From Micromussa lordhowensis (lineage: Eukaryota; Cnidaria; Anthozoa; Scleractinia; Lobophylliidae), in assembly GCA_964020085.1 (NCBI GenBank), contig OZ026605.1, positions 28,698,098 to 28,762,097 on the forward strand: 64,000 bases of DNA, read 5' to 3'. Position 1 is the stretch's first letter. The number at the start of each line of letters is the position of its first letter. Shown here in pieces: positions 44,633 to 64,000 of this stretch. The notes below the pieces were generated by a model. That model searched no databases. It was not told where the DNA came from and saw only the letters and a list, made by a program, of their open reading frames with translations. A program made the position numbers and the translations under genes.

Positions 44633-45619
44633 ATGTTATCGTCGATGTACGTTGGCTTTTCAGTGCTGTTCTCTATAATGATGATAATGAACCTTGTTGG
44701 CAACACGTTAGTGATTCTAGTTGTCCTGAGGAACAGATCTATGAAGACACCCACCAACTACCTGCTGGTAAATCTGGCAAGTGCTGACATGGTGGTCGCC
44801 ATTTTTATTGGCATACAGTTCATAGCAACTCCAACTTTCACCCACCCCCAGGGGACCGTAGGATCTGCCTTGTGCAAGATAATAACAGGTGGCACACCAG
44901 GGTGGGTTGGTGCAGTCGCTTCTGTGTTTTCTCTGGTTGCTATAGCAATCGAGCGTTACTGGGCCGTTTTGCATCCCCATAGCCAGAAAATCAAACTCAC
45001 AAAGACAAATATAATCAAACTCGCCATGCTGTCTTGGACGGTGTCTATCATCTGGGCTATTCCGGGATTCTGGGCAACTACATACATCAAAGAAATTAAC
45101 GGATGCGCGCACAGCTTTTCAAAACCCATTTACGCCAAGCTGTACACCGTTGGGTGGTCTGTGGTAGCAGGAGTCATCCCCATCAGCATCATGGGAGCCC
45201 TGTATACCAGAGTGGTATATCGCCTGTGGTTTGTGAATAACGACGCTGCTGAAGCTACACAGAGATCGCTACTGCGCTACAGAAAACGCGTCACAAAGAT
45301 GGTTATATTTGTAACGTTTGTATATGTTCTGTGTTGGGTTCCTGAGTTGCTCATCTATTTTTTGGGTTTCACTGGTACCATTACTTTAGAGGCTGTTCAC
45401 CATGCTATTGCGTCTGCTTTGATCGTCTTCAACTCAAGCATTAACCCGATCGTCTACAGTCTTCAGAGCAGCAAGTTTCGGAAGCATTTGGGAGAGTTGA
45501 TTTGCTGCCGGAAGCGCAATGCGGTCGTCCCTTTCAACAACAGTGGGTTAAAGTTAGAAGGTAGAACAGATGACATGGGGCAGGAGATGCCGTCAGTAGC
45601 TCCCTCCGTTAAAGATTAA
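44633..45619 (+). CDS. class A (rhodopsin-like) GPCR, third cluster member
   Basis: The single exon encodes 328 aa. It aligns without gaps to the other two receptors up to TM7: D52, C81, ERY 107-109, C158, CWVP 234-237, NPIVY 271-275. Identity looks well below that of the recent pair, so it is an older paralog. Two Cys at 291-292 after helix 8 are likely palmitoylation sites. The tail is longer and acidic (EGRTDDMGQEMPS). A possible acceptor (gttttcacaaag, ending 44607) precedes the ATG by 25 nt, suggesting a 5' UTR intron as in the other copies. The TAA stop is followed directly by taaa. Ligand unknown. Confidence 0.88.
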   Translation: MLSSMYVGFSVLFSIMMIMNLVGNTLVILVVLRNRSMKTPTNYLLVNLASADMVVAIFIGIQFIATPTFTHPQGTVGSALCKIITGGTPGWVGAVASVFSLVAIAIERYWAVLHPHSQKIKLTKTNIIKLAMLSWTVSIIWAIPGFWATTYIKEINGCAHSFSKPIYAKLYTVGWSVVAGVIPISIMGALYTRVVYRLWFVNNDAAEATQRSLLRYRKRVTKMVIFVTFVYVLCWVPELLIYFLGFTGTITLEAVHHAIASALIVFNSSINPIVYSLQSSKFRKHLGELICCRKRNAVVPFNNSGLKLEGRTDDMGQEMPSVAPSVKD

Positions 45620-45647
45620 TAAAGTGAATGCACAGCCAATCACTCAT

Positions 45648-45806
45648 GCATGCGGTCAGTCAGTCACTCAGTTGTCATTTATTCAATGAGTCAGTCAGTG
45701 AGTCAGACAGTCAGTTGTTTCAGTCAGTCAGTCAGTCACTAAGTTGATTTTTTTTCGTCAGTCAGTCAGTCAGGCGGTCGGCCAGTCGGTCGGTCGGTCG
45801 GTAGGT
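45648..45806. repeat. (CAGT)n / (CGGT)n microsatellite
   Basis: Imperfect runs of cagt change into cggt towards the right (cggtcggtcggtcggtag), just downstream of the third GPCR. Confidence 0.85.
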
Positions 45807-45834
45807 CTTCATCATATATACGCGCAAGCTATTC

Positions 45835-46150
45835 GACATCATGGAGCGTCATCCGCCACAAGTTCATTGCTATGCTGATGATACGCAGCTGTACGTTTCC
45901 TTCAGCCCAAATCAATCTGCGGAAGCGGACGCTGCTCTAAAGTATATGACTGACTGCATCAGTGATGTCAGGAGCTGGATGATATCAGACGCGCAATCTA
46001 ATGTTAAATGATGACAAAACAGAGTTTCTGATATTAGGTACAAGGCAGCAGCTAGCCAAAGTTAATATTGATAATATTAAGGTGGGCTCTGCTAAAGTGA
46101 GTCCTGTTTCGGCAGTTAGAAACCTTGGATCATGGTTCGATTCACAGCGT
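45835..46150 (+). pseudogene. non-LTR retrotransposon RT fragment
   Basis: The frame from 45841 contains the RT active-site block HCYADDTQLYVSF (YADD), then AALKYMTDCISDVRSWM. After a frameshift near 45990 it continues as LMLNDDKTEFLILGTRQQL and VRNLGSWFDS, all typical of the palm and thumb of CR1/Jockey-type LINEs. Both ends are missing. It abuts the CAGT microsatellite. Confidence 0.8.
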
Positions 46151-46479
46151 TTTGACGTGTCAACCGTTTCTCCTTTGACAATGCAATAGAACCCACATCT
46201 TGATATATATGTTGTAAGTCAAATTTCGTCTTTGCTGACAGTTAGTCATCATTATTAGTCATAATACTTGAACTTCATTGTAAAATTAGTTACTTTTTAT
46301 TTTCCTTTGTAATTTTGAATTAATCTCCCATCAACTAATGTTACTTTTTACTTTCCCGAGCAAGTGATGAAATTCAAGATGGCGGATCCAAAACGGTGAC
46401 ATGGAGTTATTCGCAGGATTGACTTCGGACACTTATTTATTTTTTCTCTAAACAAGGAAAAAAGAAAAAGACATTTTAA

Positions 46480-46553
46480 AAGCCAGAATCGAACCCGGGG
46501 TCATTTGGGTCATTAGCGAGTCTCATGGCCACTACACCACCAGGGAGCTGGCT
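46480..46553 (-). pseudogene. tRNA-like sequence
   Basis: On the - strand: A-box-like tggtgtagtggccatgag, B box gggttcgattc. The acceptor ends do not pair convincingly, so the amino acid is not assigned. It is a SINE head or tRNA pseudogene, followed on the genomic right by a minisatellite. Confidence 0.4.
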
Positions 46554-46606
46554 ACTGAGAAGTGACTTTTTTTAAGAATATATCGTGTAACCATTACAAA
46601 TGCTAA

Positions 46607-46738
46607 GAGCTAACCGAGTAGGCTAACCGGAGCACTCTATAAGCTAACCGGAACGCTAGCTAGGCTAACCAGAGTGAACAGTAGGCTAACCTGAGTTAAA
46701 AGTAGACTAACCGGGGTGCTATAAATAGCTAACCATAC
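46607..46738. repeat. degenerate minisatellite of GCTAACC units
   Basis: Seven starts of gctaacc (one actaacc) are spaced about 13-22 nt apart, each followed by a variable gga/gag segment. Confidence 0.75.
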
Positions 46739-47267
46739 TCGTTCACAGTGCATTCGGAGGTCGGAGCCATTCCTGTAATTAATCGCTATAAAACGATGGA
46801 CTTAAAGACGTCATAACTAACAAAAAACAAACATATCGTCATGTAAATCAAGCTGCTATCTATTAAACGCTAAACAGCTCAGATTTCATATGTCTCACTG
46901 AATTTAGAACCATGGTGGGCGTGGCAATTAGTTTTTTACCCCACCCGTCCAATATGCGGGTTCTAAAAGGTCTATAAAACAAAATTGTTAACCTCGCAAA
47001 TTGCAAGAAGGTAAAGCATGATGTTCAATCCACTTGACCGGAGAGCAAACCTTTCAGGGGCCTGCAAATGGAGAAACAATATGAAATATCGTAAATAGAA
47101 AATGGAAATTGTTATGAAGATTAATTTTTGCTGTGGGGTGGATGGCAAGCTGGCTGCGGATTTTTCCAGTGATTAGAGTAGAGAATTTGAATCGTTCATA
47201 TGATGACCAATGACATCTGTGATTGTTCATATATGAGATTCTTCATTTCTAGTGGCTCTTTCGTGGG

Positions 47268-47559
47268 GGCTTGTGATGGCCTCATGGTTAGCACCCTGGA
47301 CTCTGGATGGAGCGGTCCGTGTTCGAGTCCTGGCCAGGGTCATTGAGTTGTGCTCTTGGGTAATGCAATTTACTCTTACAGTGCCACCTCTTCACCCAAG
47401 CGTATAAATGGGTAGCGACGAATTCAATGCTGGGGATAGCCCTATGATCTAAGGAGGAGTAGAAATAATCCTAGTCACTTAATGCTACAGAAATCAGGGC
47501 AAGTTCCGGCTTTATGGAATGCAACTACTTGGCCCAAAACAGACTTTACCTTTACCATA
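47268..47559 (+). mobile_element. tRNA-headed SINE
   Basis: Same family as 9294-9587: head gatggcctcatggttagcac, B box gttcgagtcctgg, a body with lost segments, tail cagactttacctttacc. Confidence 0.75.
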
Positions 47560-48019
47560 CACGCACGTTTTTATCATTGATCTTGGCGTGACTATCTGTT
47601 TAACTTTTCCCGTTATCGATGATCGTCATTCTTGAGCTAAACTGAAATTTTTAATATAACCCAACTAATATTCTGTATTTAATTTCTTTTCAATTTTTCG
47701 ATTCATTGATCACTGTTCAGCTATGACCCTGACATTTTGGCCAGCAGTTGCAGAATAAAAAAGTTTGCTATTTCAAACGAAACATCTACATTTTCCCGAA
47801 AGAAAAGTTAACGTCGCTCACATGACCATATTTGTCCATTCCCCATACGCTATATAGGTAGGGGTTGAATCCACAGGGGAGAAGAGAATCAGCCCAGCCT
47901 ACATGCGCACGCTCAGAATGAACCCCAATCAGAGTGTGGTGGTGACGTGCTTGCCAGGGTTAAAACTACTCACTAGAGATGGCGTAATTCGCGAGAGGTT
48001 TAAACTCTAGCGACTAGGA
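47560..48019. other. intergenic, nothing recognised
   Basis: No exon, repeat unit or RNA gene could be supported here. Confidence 0.4.
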
Positions 48020-48310
48020 AAATACAAATATGAATGGAATGGTTTACCTAATCATATTAGAGAATCAAATAGTATTGCAATTTTTAAAAAGAATGTTTTA
48101 AGCTTTATTAAGGGTAACTAGAACATCTATTTTATACTTATATGTTTTTTTTCTTATACTTTAACAAGAGGGGGCATCCCTAGTATGATGCATCAATGCT
48201 ATTGGTTGTCTCCTCCACAACTTTTCTTTACAGTAGCGATTAATTTTAATTTTATTTATTATAGTTTGTAATTTAGTGGAGTGAATCTGTAATAAAAAAT
48301 AAAAAAAAGA
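48020..48310 (+). pseudogene. LINE 3' terminus (RT tail and poly-A)
   Basis: 48020-48121 reads YKYEWNGLPNHIRESNSIA then IFKKNVLSFIKGN and a stop, the WN-LP---R--------FK signature at the end of CR1/Rex-like ORF2. A 180-bp 3' UTR ends in an A-rich tail (48292-48310). 5'-truncated. Confidence 0.75.
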
Positions 48311-48522
48311 AACAAGTTTTTCATCGTGATCTATGCCCTCTACAGATGGCGGCTAACGATTACTATTTAGTTCGTTAGTTTTTCCCTGCTTGTTAATATG
48401 TTGTTTCTTGATGGCTACTAGGTTGTTTTTTTCCTTGGGGAAAAAGTTCCGCGAGCCTTAAGCTAATCCTCGCCCCATACCCCTGACGCGTCCCAACCCA
48501 TAGTGCTTTTGGAAACACAATC

Positions 48523-48565
48523 AAACATGGCGGCTTGTTTGAAATGTTTCTTTTCGTTCTGTTGA
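48523..48565 (+). promoter_or_regulatory. YY1-type element and short uORF upstream of LCMT1
   Basis: aaacatggcggctt (48523-48536) matches the YY1 consensus AANATGGCGGC, which is typically just downstream of the start site in TATA-less housekeeping promoters. Its ATG (48527) opens a 12-codon uORF ending TGA at 48565, 24 nt before the LCMT1 start. Binding and start site are inferred. Confidence 0.5.
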
Positions 48566-48589
48566 TCAAGCTTTTACTTCAGAGAGAGA

Positions 48590-59299
<10,710 letters not shown>

Positions 59300-59446
59300 C
59301 AGGAATCTAACAGAACAACGTTGTGGCCACCGCAGACTGCCAGGCTTCTTAGGGACAATCAAACCCTTGGAAAAATCTCTGACAGATTCGGGAATTCTTT
59401 CTGTTTTTCTGCTGTTCTCTTCTCCCGTGTTTCTACTGATTTTGAA

Positions 59447-59646
59447 GGGAGCTTAAGCAAAGGCGTTTTTGAGCGACGTACTGCAACCGGAAATGAGTCG
59501 TTTTCTCTTTGTACTCGCCTTGGCGCTACCACATTTGTAATACTAAGTGTCGTTACTCGTATAGAGACGATTTACTTGAAAATTAGAGCTCATCCACTGC
59601 CCAAAAATGACCGTACGTCGCTAAAAACGTCTTTGCTTTAGCTCTC
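59447..59646. mobile_element. 200-bp MITE with about 32-bp inverted ends
   Basis: The ends gggagcttaagcaaaggcgt and its near-inverse pair with a few mismatches (cgtcgctaaaaacgtctttg on the right). The termini resemble those of the element at 57755-58399, so one family. It lies about 150 bp after the LCMT1 stop and may form part of its 3' UTR. Confidence 0.7.
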
Positions 59647-61410
59647 TATTTATAATTGTAAACGCGCCCATTGGCATATTTGTTGAACTATGTGTAAACG
59701 CGCGGGAATCTTGAGAACACGACTTAAAGAAGCGCAAATTTGCGGGACTACCGTGTACTTCTCGAGGGTTCTTTCAATTTCCTACTTCTTTTATATGTCA
59801 TGCACGGAAAGCGTACATTCTATTTTTGTTGTAAGATATTTAAGGGAGTACAAGAAGACAAGAGGTTTTGTTGTATAGCCCGTTAAGCGCGCGCGACATA
59901 GTCCAAATTCGTGCGATTGAAGTATATGTGTTTTGTAAAACCTTCTTGTGACCACGTTGCACTTGGTTTGGATTCATGGCGAATTTAATGTTTTACAGTT
60001 GATTGCCAAATTTTATCCAAAAAAAAAACCCCAAACGGTTGGATCTCGGTATTTCATCAGTGGGCTACTGTGAGCGGTACTGAGAAAGAAAGCGAGCGTA
60101 ATATTCCTTGAAGATTTCACACTGAGTGATAACGGTGTTATTACTCCTCCTATTCACAGCACTGCGCACCACATTTTGATCTGATGGTAAAGTTTCATTT
60201 AATATATTTAATATGACGTTCTGTTTGGTTAGTTTGGTTTGATGATAATTAAGTGTGGGAAATGAGCATAACTCGTTTTGATTTGTTATGTAGAGTCGTT
60301 AAATACGCAGTTTAGAGGAAACGAGGACGATTTATAGAGCCTTGTGTTTACAAGATGTCTTGATAAGGTGTCTAAAATCTTAGTGCAAGCTATAATTCAG
60401 CTATTCTGCTCCCAGAACATAGTCGAACCTTGAGATGCTGCGCAGATATTTATTTCAATCTCTCTACATGCATGTAGTTCATTTGTAGTGACACACAAGG
60501 GTGTTCCCCAAACCATAAGACTCTTTCAAACGTTACGTCATATTCTAGAAGTGAAAATATAATATATAGTTTCAACAGTGACTAACCCCGCCGACATCTC
60601 AAAATCCTTGTAATGATCGAAGTAAAATGCGCGGACTAGAACAACATTGAATTACATTAGATGTCTTAGGCGTTTGATAACGCAGCAGCAGTCTTGTGTG
60701 GAATCAAACAGTTATTCGCTCTTGATAATTTTATACGGATGCATTTGACAAAATAAATGTCCTGAAGAATACCGGTAGTGATGATGGCAAACCGTCGTAA
60801 TCAAAGGGCCTTTGGGTTCCCGCTATGCCATGAGCTCCTTAGTCTCCATGCACCTCTCTCACTGAACGCGGCTACGAATACTTTACACATCCCTTAGATC
60901 TATATGGGATGCTAATTAATTTCAGGTTAGCTCTTATGGCAAGTACTTTGCCAGGTTTCTCAACAGCTCAGAGATACCCATTGATACTGTTACGCAGTGT
61001 TAACGCTTTGGTCGATTGGTGCATGTGCAGTAGATTAAATCGACAGCCGTAGCGAGTTTGGAAAGCTGACGTCTCGAGATTTACCCCTTCATTGAGGCAA
61101 TCAAAGAGCTCTGACTCAAGGACCATAGGCACCCGTTCAGCCTTCCCTTCACTCAGCTTTTCACCTACGGCTCCCTATCACAACTTAGCCTACCGTCCGA
61201 CGTCTTTCTTTCTTTGGAAATACAGTACACCTTAATTTATTTGCCATGAGTATCTCTTTGTTATAATAAGCAGATGCTACTTTCGTGACAAGTCACTTAA
61301 AGTTCCAGAGTTCATATTCACTTACAGACTTCCAGAGTTCATATGTCCCGATTTTTACTCCTGCGGGATGGAGGGAGAGTAGCGTCTCTTAAAGACCTTA
61401 ACCGTGGGAT
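59647..61410. other. intergenic, nothing recognised
   Basis: No exon with splice logic or domain. A weak SINE-like remnant may lie at about 60890-60930 (atatgggatgctaatt). Confidence 0.4.
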
Positions 61411-61486
61411 GGTTTAACAGGGCGATACTGGTTAAACAGGGCGATACTGGTTTAACAGAGCGATACTGGTTTAACAGGGCGATACT
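61411..61486. repeat. four tandem copies of a 19-bp unit
   Basis: The unit ggtttaacagggcgatact is repeated four times with single-base changes. Confidence 0.9.
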
Positions 61487-61641
61487 GGTTGTGCCCCTGG
61501 ACGATGGCATTAACCCACAGCACTTCGGCAACGTTACAAATTATGCAAAGCCTAAGAGACGGACAAAACAAATTAAAACGCGTAATTTGTCACACATGCA
61601 GTAGATTTGGTAAAAAGGTAATCACTTGTAAGTTCGTTTAA

Positions 61642-62075
61642 GGTAGCTCAAAACAGTTTCCAGTACTTTCCAAGACCTAGAGTTTGATGGGTCATTATAA
61701 CCACTAACCACTTCAGAGCCACCTGAAATTTTCCAAAATTTATGGCGGCTCTGAACCCCCTTCGCAGAATTTTTTTAAACTCTGCAAAAAGTTCCATCTT
61801 ATCATGCTGATTACAATTCGATAATAAAAAATGGGGGTCACCGAGCTCGTTTTTTAGCTATAAGCGCTTAAAGCTAAAATTAAGGGTGTTTTTAGCTGGT
61901 CATATTGTTGCTATGGTAACCTATTGAGCCAAAAATGGACAGCGACTTGTTCACCAATGATTGGCATGGGCAACGTTTTTGATACATTGATTTTGGCATC
62001 AATTGATATAGACTGGGTATAATGAGCCAACAAAATGTAAGTCTTAGAAAGTACTGGAAACTGTTTCCAGCCACC
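61642..62075. mobile_element. TTAA-flanked MITE
   Basis: The ends ggtagctcaaaacagtttcc and the imperfect inverse (gaaactgtttccagccacc) share about 25 of 29 positions. TTAA flanks both sides (61638-61641 and 62076-62079). 434 bp, non-coding. Confidence 0.8.
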
Positions 62076-62079
62076 TTAA

Positions 62080-62463
62080 AGGCCTACTCTATAGGGGAAT
62101 CCTTGTTTTCAATATTTGCCTCATTAGCATAAGCAATTCTGTTTTTGACGGAGTTCCAAATAAATCAGTTCTGAATATTGAATGGTCATAGTACGATTAA
62201 CTCTGCCAGTGAATATGAGCCTGATGTATTGAATATATTTTGTGCAACACGGGTTTAAAAACTCAAAATTTAACAAAAAATGTATGAGCTCATTAGCGCT
62301 TTTGCCACCCAGAAATTTTGCAGTTTTTGAAAGGCAATTTCTCCCTGAATATTACACCCAAAGAGCTAAAAATTTCACCATGTACTAAGTTTCACTAGCT
62401 CTTTAGATGCCTGAAGTCAATTCATATCTAACATGTTGCCTTCTGTACTCAAAGCCGTATGCA

Positions 62464-62495
<32 letters not shown>

Positions 62496-64000
62496 TGAAT
62501 CCGCCTATTTGGGTCAATAAGGTGAATTCAACACTAAACCCTATTTGAATATACAACCCATTGAAAAATATGCACTGGGACGGATGCATTGCTCTATTAC
62601 CTAAGTAAGTAAACACTTTTGTCCGTTCTCGCTCGATCGATCGATAGACATCGATCGATCGGTCGATTGGTCGGTTGGTTGATTGGTGGGTTAGTATAGT
62701 AGTTAGTAGCAGTCAATCAGAACTTCATCAGCTGAAGTGCAGCGAGATGACGGCAATGCAACTATTGACAGTGTGCGCCTGCGAAACAAAGGTTGCATCT
62801 CCCCCAATTATTAGTCAGGATTTGTTGTCCGGTGCTTGATTGACCAATTCCCCAAGGGGTGGCCTCCCGTATATAAAGAAACACGTGGGGATTTAAACTG
62901 CCCAGTTTAGCAGCAAGTCCAAAATAATTAGGAACTTATGGAGTCATTCTTTTCTCAGCAGGGGTTAGTGGGTGGGGGACTTCGTTTCTATAGCTTAGAG
63001 TTGTAGTTCTGCACGAACGTTAATTAGTTTACTGGCGGTTCTTTCTCCCCAGCCAACCTCATATATTATACACCGGTCGGACTAGTCCTTCGCTTCCTCT
63101 CCTGGGTCCTCAGGCTTTTGTGAAGCGGCGTCTACTGGGAATAGATTACTATCTTCCAGAAAAACCAGAGGATTCAACGGGAATCGATTTTAAGCCGCCT
63201 ATTTTTCTCTTTTCCAGTGCACTTGAGATATCACATATTTTTCTCTTTTCCAGTGCACTTGAGATATCGTTAGATGTCACTCATCTCTTTTTAATTGATA
63301 TTTAAAGTCTTCAAACCAGAATTTAGGGAGGTGAATAAATTTAAGAATTTTTTGTTGACACATTGACACAAAGGATTCCCCACTGCTTGACGTGAACCAA
63401 GCATCTGCTCGCAATAATAAAACTCAAAATGACAATTTACCGTTACTATGGTTACAGAGTGTCGTACGTTTCTTTCAGTATAGGTGGTATATGCATCAAC
63501 ATAGCATCTTTATATCATGTTTCTCTATTCTCTTCATGTCTTTTACAACACAATAATGAAGTTACAAAAAATGTCCTACCATTTTTTTTTCAGAAAAAGG
63601 GTCTTAAAAACATCGTTATAACCAGACCTTACTTCTGCTATACTGCGTGCTTGTTCTGTAAAACTTGAATTTCATTAATAATTTAGATGCAGAATATTTT
63701 TGTTACGAAAAGCTCTAAATAAAGGGCTGGGAAAAAGAAGTTAATTACAAGGCACTGTCAAATGTGTTGTCGATAATAGACTATATGTTTTTATTTGTTG
63801 TTCCTTTGTTTATATTCTGTTGCTATAAATAATGAGTTAACTTTACCCTGTAAAAAATAAATCCACTCTTTCTCAATATCATATCTAAATCAGACTAGAA
63901 ACGAGTTACTTTTTATTGCTAGAATTATTAGTAAGCAGCCCACTGAAACATATCTCTCAATGACTAGCCATAGTCTGAGGCTGATTCTCAGCTTTCTGTC
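62080..64000. other. intergenic right end, short repeats only
   Basis: A CGAT/GGTC-type simple repeat lies at about 62632-62690, and a tandem duplication of a 36-bp unit (ctcttttccagtgcacttga) at 63200-63268. No gene is recognised. An exon reaching in from the right cannot be excluded. Confidence 0.4.

Noticed and set aside
61404..61604. 66-codon ORF through the 19-bp tandem repeat
   Set aside because: A 19-bp unit rotates the reading frame each copy; the ORF is a by-product of the repeat and has no conserved domain.

Overview
The window is nuclear DNA of an animal, most likely an anthozoan cnidarian (a coral or sea anemone). The evidence is: genes with GT-AG introns; conserved metazoan proteins (a NudE/NDEL1 homolog and the PP2A methyltransferase LCMT1); intronless BTB-Kelch and class A GPCR genes of the kind that have expanded in cnidarians; AT-rich non-coding DNA; and dense short non-autonomous transposons and tRNA-headed SINEs. 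The phylum call is an inference from gene style and repeat types. No alignment was run.

Layout. 1-4.4 kb: no protein gene; a large hairpin carrying two opposed tRNA-Thr-like sequences (853-1370) and a perfect 74-bp palindrome with a 9-bp target duplication (2111-2184). 4.4-14.4 kb: an eight-exon NDEL1/NudE gene on the + strand. Its 4.5-kb last intron holds a foldback transposon carrying a RecQ-type helicase fragment, an L1-like LINE relic and SINEs. 14.4-21.8 kb: intergenic, with MITEs and a LINE 3' end. 21.8-23.6 kb: a BTB-BACK-Kelch gene on the - strand. 23.3-37.6 kb: a tandem segmental duplication. Each copy runs from the 5' part of the Kelch gene to the 3' end of a one-exon GPCR gene. Copy A keeps the full Kelch gene but has a GPCR with a replaced tail. 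Copy B has a truncated Kelch gene and a GPCR with its own tail. The junction (29999-30042) is a piece of a MITE, and it creates two chimeric reading frames on opposite strands. 44.6-45.6 kb: a third, diverged GPCR. 45.6-48.3 kb: microsatellite, LINE fragments, tRNA-like sequence, minisatellite, SINE. 48.5-59.3 kb: twelve-exon LCMT1 on the + strand, with many nested elements in its introns. 59.4-64 kb: MITEs and short tandem repeats, no gene recognised.

How the genes relate. NDEL1 (dynein/LIS1 regulation), LCMT1 (PP2A methylation), the Kelch gene and the GPCRs are not an operon or a pathway. The three GPCRs share the same length up to TM7 and the same motif positions, so they form a local receptor cluster. 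Two of them came from the recent tandem duplication; the third is an older paralog.

The most notable content is structural: the duplication and its chimeric products, several hairpin-shaped mobile elements, and nested insertions in which target-site duplications or the opposite arm of an inverted repeat preserve the empty site.
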